The notes under the pieces were generated by a model. The model was not told where the DNA came from. It did not search any database and worked only from the letters and a program-made list of their open reading frames with translations. A program made the translations under genes and the position numbers. Of a stretch of DNA of 12,787 bases, positions 6,297-12,787 are shown piece after piece. The stretch is from JAQBYK01 sp964499425 (GTDB taxonomy: Bacteria; Patescibacteriota; Gracilibacteria; UBA1369; LOWO2-01-FULL-3): contig CAZCLD010000039.1 of the NCBI GenBank assembly GCA_964499425.1, positions 1-12,787 on the forward strand, given 5' to 3'. Numbering within the stretch: the first letter of the stretch is position 1; every line of letters starts with the position of its first letter.

Positions 6297-6824
6297 GACA
6301 GATTCCAAACCAGTTCTAACAATATTATTCCAATCGTAAGGGAATTTGAAGGTTTCTATAGCCCTTACAAGTGCGGCAAACATACACCAGTGATCGACTT
6401 TCCGATAAATAAAGCTGTTACCACTTTCTCTGTTCGGATTATAATCGGAGATCTCACGTCTAGAAGGTGAAATAGGGATAGTCCCATTCAAAAGCATCTC
6501 CTCTACATCACTAAACTTAAACCCCAAAGCCATATCAGCAGCTTGCATAAGATGCTTCCTATTTGCGCGACTGTATGGAAGGACAATAGTATTAGGAGAA
6601 TAAAAAGTGTCCAGATTGTTGTCAGTAAGCACTGCAACCTGGACATTTATATTAGAAGCTCCTTCAAGGATCTGCTTCAAACGCGTTTTATCCTTCAGGG
6701 ACAATTCTTTATCCAGCACAACGCCAAGAAGGGGTTTTTTAGCAGAGAAAGAAAATCTATCCGCAAACATCTTTTTTGCTTCTTTCTTTTGTTTTATGAA
6801 ATTATCTACAGAACTAATCGCCAT
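6288..6824 (-). CDS. Stand-alone GT-B C-terminal-like domain, degenerate glycogen-synthase relative
   Basis: This 178-residue protein resembles only the second Rossmann domain of glycogen/starch synthase (GT5). PLLGVVLDKELSLKDKTRLK (31-50) corresponds to the start of the donor domain. VQVAVLTDNN follows. Residues 96-119, AADMALGFKFSDVEEMLLNG then TIPIS, correspond to the family's ADMFLMPSRFEPCGL...YGTIPI stretch. The end, FAALVRAIETFKFPYDWNNI, fits the C-terminal helix region. The acceptor domain is absent and the conserved E-x7-(E/Q) donor-site motif is not recognisable, so catalysis is unlikely; a binding or regulatory role is possible. The family match is by eye and distant. The gene is intact and has a promoter, so it is not an obvious pseudogene. 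It is divergent from the exonuclease gene. Confidence 0.55.
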   Translation of the reverse strand: MAISSVDNFIKQKKEAKKMFADRFSFSAKKPLLGVVLDKELSLKDKTRLKQILEGASNINVQVAVLTDNNLDTFYSPNTIVLPYSRANRKHLMQAADMALGFKFSDVEEMLLNGTIPISPSRREISDYNPNRESGNSFIYRKVDHWCMFAALVRAIETFKFPYDWNNIVRTGLESVLV

Positions 6825-6835
6825 AATTTTTATTT

Positions 6836-6863
6836 TTGTAATCTTACAATTATAGCTTATAAT
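6836..6863 (+). promoter_or_regulatory. Promoter of the exonuclease gene
   Basis: TTGTAA (6836-6841), 16 bases, TATAAT (6858-6863). The expected start is near 6870, about 28 bases before the ATG at 6898. The -10 boxes of this and the opposing promoter are only 3 bases apart. Confidence 0.6.
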
Positions 6864-6877
6864 CAGCCCAAAGTCGA
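6849..6877 (-). promoter_or_regulatory. Promoter of the GT-like gene
   Basis: On the minus strand, TCGACT (6877-6872), 17 bases, TATAAT (6854-6849). Transcription would start near 6842, leaving a leader of about 18 bases. It overlaps the opposing exonuclease promoter, so the two may compete for polymerase. Confidence 0.6.
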
Positions 6878-6897
6878 CCCCCTAACTGTTGACAGAT

Positions 6898-7818
6898 ATG
6901 GGTAATACAGGAAAGTTTATACTGATAGATGGCAATGCAATAATCCACCGGGCCTTCCATGCTCTGCCCCCTTTTAAGACTTCTCAGGGCGAGCAAGTAA
7001 ACGCTGTATATGGCTTTGCGTCGATCCTTCTAACCATTCTAAATAGAGAGGAACCAGACTATATTGCAGTGGCCTTCGACCTCAAAGGGCCAACTTTTCG
7101 ACACGAACAATACAAAGAATACAAAGCTACTCGCACAAAAGCTCCAGATGAGCTCTACGCTCAGATTCCACGCATCAAAGAACTGGTAGAAGCATTCCAG
7201 ATCCCTCGTTTTGAGAGGCAAGGATTTGAAGCAGATGATGTCATTGGGACACTCGCCAAAAAGGCAGAAAAAGAAGGTATATCGACTTACATAGTTACCG
7301 GGGACTTAGACGCTCTACAACTGGTAACAGAGAAGACAAAGGTGCTGGCATTAACCCAGAAATTTTCAGAGCCAGTGGTTTATGACATTTCAAAAGTTAT
7401 GGGCCGATATGGCCTAAGGCCAAACCAAATCATCGACATGAAAGGCCTGCAGGGAGATAGCTCAGACAACATCAAAGGAGTCGCTGGGGTAGGAGAAAAA
7501 ACAACCAAAACTCTCCTGCAAAAATACGGAAGCATCGAGAATATCTACGAAAATATAGATGAAATAGAAGGGGGCACTCACAACAAACTTGTAAACGACA
7601 AAGAAAGCGCATTCTTAAGTAAGAAATTGGCCACAATAATCACAGACATGGACATAGATTTAGACCTCAAGGCTTGCAAGACTCACGAATACGACGAAGA
7701 AGCGCTGCATAAAATTTTCGAAGAACTCCAATTTACCTCACTAATAAAGCGTCTAAACGCCTTCCACAAACGCGCAATTGACAAAAGAGCACGAGATCAA
7801 CAGGCAACGCTCTTTTAA
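6898..7818 (+). CDS. Stand-alone 5'-3' exonuclease / flap endonuclease (PolA N-terminal domain type)
   Basis: This 306-residue protein is the 5' nuclease domain that in most bacteria is fused to DNA polymerase I; no polymerase domain follows. Metal-binding acidic residues are visible: Asp11 (ILIDGNAIIHRAFH), Asp61 (VAFDLKGPTFRHE), Glu111, Asp113 and Asp114 (FEADDVIGTLA), Asp136 and Asp138 (VTGDLDALQLV), Asp187 and Asp190 (GLQGDSSDNIKGV). A helix-hairpin-helix (GVAGVGEKTTKTLLQKYG, 194-211) binds the duplex. It should remove RNA primers and 5' flaps during lagging-strand synthesis and repair. The C-terminus is basic and ends QATLF, resembling a sliding-clamp binding peptide. I use the ATG at 6898 instead of the in-frame TTG at 6889; it starts MGNTGKFILIDGN as in relatives. 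Confidence 0.93.
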   Translation: MGNTGKFILIDGNAIIHRAFHALPPFKTSQGEQVNAVYGFASILLTILNREEPDYIAVAFDLKGPTFRHEQYKEYKATRTKAPDELYAQIPRIKELVEAFQIPRFERQGFEADDVIGTLAKKAEKEGISTYIVTGDLDALQLVTEKTKVLALTQKFSEPVVYDISKVMGRYGLRPNQIIDMKGLQGDSSDNIKGVAGVGEKTTKTLLQKYGSIENIYENIDEIEGGTHNKLVNDKESAFLSKKLATIITDMDIDLDLKACKTHEYDEEALHKIFEELQFTSLIKRLNAFHKRAIDKRARDQQATLF

Positions 7819-7821
7819 ACC

Positions 7822-7850
7822 TTGACTTCATTGCCAAACCCTGCCAAAAT
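7822..7850 (+). promoter_or_regulatory. Promoter of the large lipoprotein gene
   Basis: TTGACT (7822-7827), 17 bases, CAAAAT (7845-7850). The -10 is weak, but its edge is 9 bases from the ATG at 7860, so the transcript would have a leader of 0-4 bases. The short C-rich stretch before the ATG has no ribosome-binding site. Confidence 0.55.
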
Positions 7851-7859
7851 CCCCTTCCT

Positions 7860-10853
7860 ATGGCTATTGGAAGAGGAAAATTAGGGGTGGTTGGGTTAGC
7901 AGCGTTTGCATTTTTAGCGATAAGCCAACCAGGTTGTAAAAAGGACAAACCAGAAGACGATAGAACCGGTAAGCCCGACGTCCTCAAGGTGGTTAAAGAT
8001 GAATTACAACGCCGTGTAGATCAAGCAGCGAAGCTGGATACTACCGCTGATGGCAAGGTTGATTTCCCCAAATTGCCAACCCTGAAGGAGAAAAATGAAG
8101 CATTCCTTTCGGATTTAGCAAAAAGAGACCCCCAGGGGCACGCACATTTTTTATTTAGATTAAAAGAAATATTAAAGATTCGACGCAAACCTCAGAACGA
8201 GGACGATGTGGCCACCGATCTTGATGTTCTCGACTTGGAGGCACTCTTCAAAATGCTAGAACTTCGCGATTCAACAGTCGGTCCAGACGGAGTTGTAAAA
8301 TTCCCCTCAAAAGAAGCAGAGCAACGTACATCTCTCGCGGAGCTTACTCCAGATGAAGAGATGCATATAAAACTCACCAAGGAAACTCAGAGGAAAATGG
8401 GTATCAGAGCAGAGGAGCCAGTTAAGGTATTCAGGGTAGAAAAAGACACGCCAGTTACACATAGAGGAAAGACGGTCCTCGCAAAAGCTGGAACCTTTGT
8501 TGTCAAAGTAAGAATGGCTCCCCCAGCAGACGCCCCAAAGGGAACAAAACCAACACTTGAGGCGAGACGAGTACTAATTTACGACGGAGATCAACTTATT
8601 GATAGTCTCAGCAAGGATTTCGCAGAAACACCCGACAAAGCTCCAAAAGCCCCTGAGGCATATGAGAAATTCCTCAAGCTCAAAATGCCAGATTTCTCAC
8701 TAAATAATGGACGAGATTTGTTTAAGAAGAATCGCACACGCTATGAAGAGATCTGCAGGGCTGAATTTCCAGAGCTATTAAAGCCTAATGGGATGCCATT
8801 TGATAAACACATTGTCTACTATTTCCAGTGGGCACAGGCAAACAGAATCCCCATAAACGAAGATACAATGAGGGATTTCTTTGAGAGTCTTCTCAATCGC
8901 AGAAAGAGGGTTCAACCCGAGGGCAAGCCCCAAGAAGAACCAGAAAAGGAAGAACCTCCAAAAACCGAAGCTGACAAAATAGTTGATCAAGCTGATGATT
9001 CCATGCAAGGAAAACCTGATCAAGACGAAAACATCTTAAGCTACGAAGACCAGCAGCGTAGAAAAGCAGGAGAAGCCGCAGAGTATTCTCTTAGAAATCA
9101 CGGCCCACTCTTCGCAATTATCCGACAAGCCGGATCATTCTTCGATCCATACACATACAATCGATTAATGAACAATTACACAACGCGTGTAGGTACCACT
9201 GTAGTTGGAAAGAGAGAATATTTGGTATTAAGCGACTTAGGAAATGATCTCAAAAGCCCAGACTTACCAAACGACATAAGAAGAGCTGCAAAACCATCGT
9301 CATTTGTAGAAAGAATTAATCGTACAACTACTTATAATCGATCAAGTGATAGAGCTCTAAAACAAGCCTTAGCCTTTTCTGCTCAAAACATCGAATCAAG
9401 AGAGGTAAATCCCAACGATTTCGAGGTTCACTATGGCGACGATGGCTCGGTAAATGGGATATTACTTAAGGGGAAATTGTACGATCCAAAAACTTTCATT
9501 GCTCCCCCGTCAACACTTGGAAATCCTCCAAATAACACAGTAAGAATAAGCTTTGGTGGGATAAATCGAACTATCGATCTCCAGGATTATTTTGATCGTT
9601 ACAGAAGGTTGGAAGCGGAGAGAAGAGGGCAATCTCAAGTAGTAATGTTTTTCAATACCAGAAACAATCGTACAGAACAAATGAGGGATCCTAATTGGTT
9701 TACCGAGTCAGGAGATTCTTTTTACAGAAGCATCGCTGAAGAAATAACCAGAGGGGTGGGCAGTCCCACCGCAAAACTGTTAAGAATTGGCCATTGGTTG
9801 CAGCACAATTTAGATTACTTAAAGGAAATATCAGAAAGAAATAAGCTCACAATGGGAACTTTCATGGATCGTGGTGGAGATTGTGAGGATAGTTATGCGG
9901 CATACAAAACTCTGGCCAATTCTCTTGGACTAGGACACATGGTCGGTGGTGTTTTATTCGAAGGTCACGTAGCTACTATGATCAATGGTCGACATGGTCG
10001 TACTACTTACGACATAAATGGTGAAATCTGGACTATCGTTGAAACAGCAACAGGTGAAGGTCGCGGAGTCAAACCAGGAGAAACACCCAACCGAAATCCA
10101 AGGGCATTTATTCTTCCTAACGGCGAGATCGTTAAGGCCACGGGATCAGATTTCATACCTCTAAAAACTGTAGCTGAAAGCTCTTTGGATCAGCAATTAG
10201 TTTTGAATTTTGACGAAGACCGAGAAGCATTATTGAAATGGATACAAGATCCAAAAAATCAGCCTAAAAAAGAGAATTTTAGAGAGGATTCAAATATAGC
10301 CGATGAAGCAAAACTACACGGAGACATCCTCATAAAAAGTTATAGTAACATAGCCAAAACTGGGAAAATGGCAGTTTCAGTATCTACTCGATACGGCGAA
10401 GCCATGGGTAAAATAGCAGATTTATTACAGAAATGGGCGGATTTTCAGCAGGCTCAAGCCGAAAAAGAAAGAGCAGCTCAGGTAGCAGGAGAGCCAAAAC
10501 TGGTTGGTGAAGCTGGCAAGAGATACCTAAAAGCACGCCGACACTTCTACGAAAACGTTGAATCCACCCACAAAAGACTTATGGCAATTATGAAAAGTTG
10601 CGTAGGGAAAGAGAGTGATTCAGTAGCTATATCTGACTGCCACAGCAGAATGGTAGATGTAATAAATGGTTCCAATGTAGTTATAGACTTTGGTGAAATG
10701 AAAGAAGAATATCATGGAACTCTAAAACACGCAGATGGGGGGGTGGGTGGAAAAGTTGAAAAAGATCTTGAACAGACAGTTAAGATTTTAAACGAGCTTA
10801 TCTATGGACCATACAATGCGATTAAAGGTGTTTTGAGGCAGCATCAAAGATAG
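7860..10853 (+). CDS. Large predicted lipoprotein with transglutaminase-like domain
   Basis: This 997-residue protein begins MAIGRGKLGVVGLAAFAFLA, a basic N-terminus and hydrophobic core, then SQPGC with Cys26 followed by KKDK, a probable but non-ideal lipoprotein signal. Residues 40-160 hold two similar segments around DGKVDFP and DGVVKFP. Residues about 350-375 form a Pro/Glu/Lys linker (PEGKPQEEPEKEEPPKTEAD). The recognisable domain is transglutaminase-like: GHWLQHNLDYLKE, then MDRGGDCEDSYAAYKTLANS with Cys675, FEGHVATMI with His703 and WTIVETATG with Glu728, a Cys-His-acid order that fits the fold. Such domains cleave or crosslink proteins; the true substrate is unknown. The C-terminal 250 residues are helical and charged. 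It lies 125 bases upstream of ftsA on the same strand, so an envelope or division role is possible but only inferred. Confidence 0.8.
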   Translation: MAIGRGKLGVVGLAAFAFLAISQPGCKKDKPEDDRTGKPDVLKVVKDELQRRVDQAAKLDTTADGKVDFPKLPTLKEKNEAFLSDLAKRDPQGHAHFLFRLKEILKIRRKPQNEDDVATDLDVLDLEALFKMLELRDSTVGPDGVVKFPSKEAEQRTSLAELTPDEEMHIKLTKETQRKMGIRAEEPVKVFRVEKDTPVTHRGKTVLAKAGTFVVKVRMAPPADAPKGTKPTLEARRVLIYDGDQLIDSLSKDFAETPDKAPKAPEAYEKFLKLKMPDFSLNNGRDLFKKNRTRYEEICRAEFPELLKPNGMPFDKHIVYYFQWAQANRIPINEDTMRDFFESLLNRRKRVQPEGKPQEEPEKEEPPKTEADKIVDQADDSMQGKPDQDENILSYEDQQRRKAGEAAEYSLRNHGPLFAIIRQAGSFFDPYTYNRLMNNYTTRVGTTVVGKREYLVLSDLGNDLKSPDLPNDIRRAAKPSSFVERINRTTTYNRSSDRALKQALAFSAQNIESREVNPNDFEVHYGDDGSVNGILLKGKLYDPKTFIAPPSTLGNPPNNTVRISFGGINRTIDLQDYFDRYRRLEAERRGQSQVVMFFNTRNNRTEQMRDPNWFTESGDSFYRSIAEEITRGVGSPTAKLLRIGHWLQHNLDYLKEISERNKLTMGTFMDRGGDCEDSYAAYKTLANSLGLGHMVGGVLFEGHVATMINGRHGRTTYDINGEIWTIVETATGEGRGVKPGETPNRNPRAFILPNGEIVKATGSDFIPLKTVAESSLDQQLVLNFDEDREALLKWIQDPKNQPKKENFREDSNIADEAKLHGDILIKSYSNIAKTGKMAVSVSTRYGEAMGKIADLLQKWADFQQAQAEKERAAQVAGEPKLVGEAGKRYLKARRHFYENVESTHKRLMAIMKSCVGKESDSVAISDCHSRMVDVINGSNVVIDFGEMKEEYHGTLKHADGGVGGKVEKDLEQTVKILNELIYGPYNAIKGVLRQHQR

Positions 10854-10938
10854 GGTTTTGCGCCAGAGATGGCCGAGCCTGCCCGAACAAAAAATATGAA
10901 CACGCTTTCAAGAAAATCATGCGAAATAACAAATTCAA

Positions 10939-10967
10939 TTGTAAACAAAATTAAATTCCATTAGTAT
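10939..10967 (+). promoter_or_regulatory. Promoter of ftsA
   Basis: TTGTAA (10939-10944), 17 bases, TAGTAT (10962-10967). The -10 ends 11 bases before the ATG at 10979, giving a leader of about 5 bases. The rest of the 125-base gap (10854-10978) shows no other gene, terminator hairpin or repeat that I can support. Confidence 0.55.
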
Positions 10968-10978
10968 CCGTACGTATT

Positions 10979-12214
10979 ATGGCTAAGTCAAAAATCGTTG
11001 CCAGTGTAGACATTGGTAGCTCAAAAATTAGAACAGTAGTCGGTATCCAAGAAGACGGAAGTCCGGTACCAAACATCATTGGTGTGGGTATCGCTCCTTC
11101 AACAGGTCTGCGCAAAGGTGCCGTTATCGACGTAGAAGAAACAATAAACAGTATTTCAGCTTCATTAGAAGACGCTGAGAGAATGGCTGGAGAACCGATT
11201 AATCATGTGTTCCTTGGAGTGGGAGGAAATCACATCGAATCCATCAACTCAAAGGGTGTTATAGCAGTTTCACAAGCCGAAAACGAAATATCTGAGGACG
11301 ATGTTGATCGCGTACTTGAAGCTGCACAGGCTGTCACAATTCCGAGTAATCGACGCATCCTGCGCATTATCCCTAAGACCTTTACAGTCGATGAGCAAAA
11401 AGGCATCAAGTATCCAGTGGGTATGACAGGCATCCGACTTGAAGTAGAAACACATATAGTCACAGGATTTGAACCTGTCATTAAAAATCTCGAAAAATGT
11501 GTACTCCAATCCGGTGTTGACGTTGACGATATTATCCCGGCATGCCTTGCTTCAGCCGAAGCAGTCTTATCCAAACGCCAAAAAGAATTGGGCGTAGTAG
11601 TAGTGGATATTGGCTGCGGAGGTACTTCTATAAGCGTTTTTGAGGACGGAGCTACGCTCCACACAGCAGTTATACCAGTAGGAGGTGAAAATGTAACAAA
11701 CGACGTCGCTATAGGCATGAAAACGTCTATAGACACAGCCGAAAAAGTCAAAATCGAATACGGCACTACTATCCCCGAAGAAGTGAATGACAGAGAAACA
11801 ATAGATCTATCACTGATAAGCAAAATTGATACTCACCACGTATCAAAGAAACAAGTTGTAGAAATAATCCAAGCGCGATACCACGAGATATTCGTTCTTG
11901 TAAAAGACGAATTAGCAAAGATACATCGCGATGAAATGCTCCCAGCGGGAATCATTCTCACAGGAGCAGGAGCAAAAATGTCAGGAGTAATCGATTTGGC
12001 ACGAGAAACACTTAATTTACCGGCCCAAATAGGATTTCCCACTAATTATGATGGTGTTGTCGACAAAATTGACGACCCAGCCTACGCTACGGTAATTGGA
12101 CTTTTATTATGGGGGTCAAGGTTTGAAGGTCGGCATCACTCAGGCCTAAAAGGCCTTAACATAAAAAAAGGATTGTCCAGCCTTACTAAGTGGTTTAAGA
12201 ACTTGGTTCCATAG
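10979..12214 (+). CDS. ftsA: Cell division protein FtsA
   Basis: This 411-residue actin-like ATPase tethers FtsZ to the membrane and recruits the divisome. Visible motifs are phosphate-1 VDIGSSKIRTVVG (10-22), the 1C domain region including GLRKGAVIDVEETINSI, phosphate-2 VVVVDIGCGGTSISVF (206-221), and the adenosine motif ILTGAGAKMSGV near residue 325. The C-terminus, GLSSLTKWFKNLVP, is the amphipathic membrane-binding helix (Trp, Phe, Leu on one face, Lys on the other). Length and order are normal for the family. ftsZ follows after a 74-base gap with its own promoter. The start is the ATG at 10979, with a promoter directly before it and no Shine-Dalgarno. Confidence 0.96.
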   Translation: MAKSKIVASVDIGSSKIRTVVGIQEDGSPVPNIIGVGIAPSTGLRKGAVIDVEETINSISASLEDAERMAGEPINHVFLGVGGNHIESINSKGVIAVSQAENEISEDDVDRVLEAAQAVTIPSNRRILRIIPKTFTVDEQKGIKYPVGMTGIRLEVETHIVTGFEPVIKNLEKCVLQSGVDVDDIIPACLASAEAVLSKRQKELGVVVVDIGCGGTSISVFEDGATLHTAVIPVGGENVTNDVAIGMKTSIDTAEKVKIEYGTTIPEEVNDRETIDLSLISKIDTHHVSKKQVVEIIQARYHEIFVLVKDELAKIHRDEMLPAGIILTGAGAKMSGVIDLARETLNLPAQIGFPTNYDGVVDKIDDPAYATVIGLLLWGSRFEGRHHSGLKGLNIKKGLSSLTKWFKNLVP

Positions 12215-12229
12215 CAGCCACCTTTCATG

Positions 12230-12258
12230 TTGACAATCTGTCAAGGGGCAGGTAATAA
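12230..12258 (+). promoter_or_regulatory. Promoter of ftsZ with inverted repeat over the -35
   Basis: TTGACA (12230-12235), 17 bases, TAATAA (12253-12258), the best consensus promoter in the window. The -35 is the left arm of a perfect inverted repeat, TTGACA-ATC-TGTCAA (12230-12244). A protein bound there would block polymerase, so it is a candidate operator. Transcription should begin near 12265, about 24 bases before the ATG. Confidence 0.7.
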
Positions 12259-12288
12259 TTGCACCCCAGTCCACATAACCACTTAACC

Positions 12289-12787
12289 ATGAGCACTCAA
12301 GAAGATAATCAAGAACTTAAAAATCTCTTTTCCTCTCAAGGCGAAACTCCACCAGTAAAAAAAGTAAGACCTAAAACTTTGGAAGTAACCCCAGAGATAA
12401 CTCCGGTTGCAAATATCAAAGTACTTGGTGTCGGAGGAGGCGGAGGAAACGCTGCTAACCGCATGATCAAGGCGGGGCTAAAAGGCATAGAATTCATCGC
12501 CATAAATACTGACGCACAGGCGCTATATCATTCAGAGGCACCAACGAAAATCAATATCGGTAAAGCCACAACTCGTGGCCTTGGAGCTGGTTCAAATCCT
12601 GATCTTGGTCGCCAGGCTGCCGAGGAGAGTATTGACGAGGTTAAAGACGCCATCGAGGGTAGCGATATGATTTTTATAACTTGTGGTCTTGGTGGAGGAA
12701 CGGGCACTGGTGGTGCGCCAGTTATAGCTAACGTAGCAAAAGAAATGGGGATTTTGACCGTTGCAGTAGTTACTCGACCATTTTCAT
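12289..12787 (+). CDS. ftsZ: Cell division protein FtsZ, N-terminal part
   Basis: The gene runs out of the right window edge; 166 codons are visible. The tubulin-like GTPase domain is clear: IKVLGVGGGGGNAANRMI (43-60), FIAINTDAQAL (69-79), RGLGAGSNPDLGRQAAEES (96-114) and the GTP-binding signature GGGTGTG (135-141) in ITCGLGGGTGTGGAPVIANV. FtsZ polymerises into the division ring and is held at the membrane by FtsA, encoded just upstream. The conserved domain is preceded by about 42 polar residues (MSTQEDNQELKNLFSSQGET and on); the usual leader is nearer 10-15 residues. No in-frame ATG lies closer to the domain (the next is codon 59), and the promoter position supports 12289, so the extension seems real. 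The linker and C-terminal FtsA-binding tail are outside the window. Confidence 0.96.
   Translation, partial: MSTQEDNQELKNLFSSQGETPPVKKVRPKTLEVTPEITPVANIKVLGVGGGGGNAANRMIKAGLKGIEFIAINTDAQALYHSEAPTKINIGKATTRGLGAGSNPDLGRQAAEESIDEVKDAIEGSDMIFITCGLGGGTGTGGAPVIANVAKEMGILTVAVVTRPFS

Noticed and set aside
11230..11823. A 197-residue minus-strand reading frame inside ftsA.
   Set aside because: It has no recognisable domain, is Ser/Thr rich as expected from an antisense frame, and FtsA is conserved along the whole stretch.
1..12787. CRISPR arrays, insertion sequences, prophage or integrase genes.
   Set aside because: I saw no regularly spaced repeats, transposase or integrase motifs, or terminal inverted repeats. 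The only direct repeat is the in-frame one in rpsP.

Overview
The window looks like chromosomal housekeeping DNA from a small-genome bacterium of the candidate phyla radiation (Patescibacteria), perhaps a Peregrinibacteria-like lineage. The lineage is an inference. It rests on a TrmB-type regulator of the archaeal/CPR kind, a TrbC/VirB2-like pilin with two membrane segments, a stand-alone 5'-3' exonuclease in place of a full-length PolA, an S16 protein with a very long charged tail, short intergenic gaps, and start codons that almost never have a Shine-Dalgarno sequence. TGA appears only as a stop, so the Gly-TGA code of Gracilibacteria and Absconditabacteria does not apply.

Layout. At the left edge, on the minus strand, lies the 5' end of a class I DAHP synthase gene (aroF/G/H type) that runs out of the window. 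Upstream of it on the same strand is a TrmB-like regulator. Divergent from the regulator are a small unknown protein and an alpha/beta hydrolase. The hydrolase is convergent with a GIY-YIG protein, and a small lipoprotein and tRNA-Asp(GTC) follow on the minus strand. From 3456 the plus strand carries a GT4 glycosyltransferase, a DciA/DUF721 protein overlapping its end, rpsP, khpA and the pilin. A minus-strand gene at 6288-6824 resembles the C-terminal half of glycogen synthase without its catalytic signature. It shares a divergent promoter region with the stand-alone flap exonuclease. A 997-residue transglutaminase-like lipoprotein comes next, then ftsA and the start of ftsZ.

Working together: FtsA and FtsZ form the division core, and the large lipoprotein beside them could be an envelope partner (inference). 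DciA-like protein and flap exonuclease belong to replication. rpsP, khpA and tRNA-Asp belong to translation. The pilin belongs to cell-surface or DNA-uptake machinery.

Promoters can be read well here: many genes have a TTGACA-like -35 and a TATAAT-like -10 separated by 16-17 bases. Several -10 boxes end only 6-11 bases before the start codon, which suggests leaderless or nearly leaderless transcripts. These promoters also move three predicted starts downstream of the longest reading frame (regulator, hydrolase, exonuclease). The most interesting points are the exonuclease ending in a sliding-clamp-like peptide (QATLF), the isolated GT-B half-domain, the large transglutaminase-like lipoprotein next to ftsAZ, and the duplicated S16 tail.
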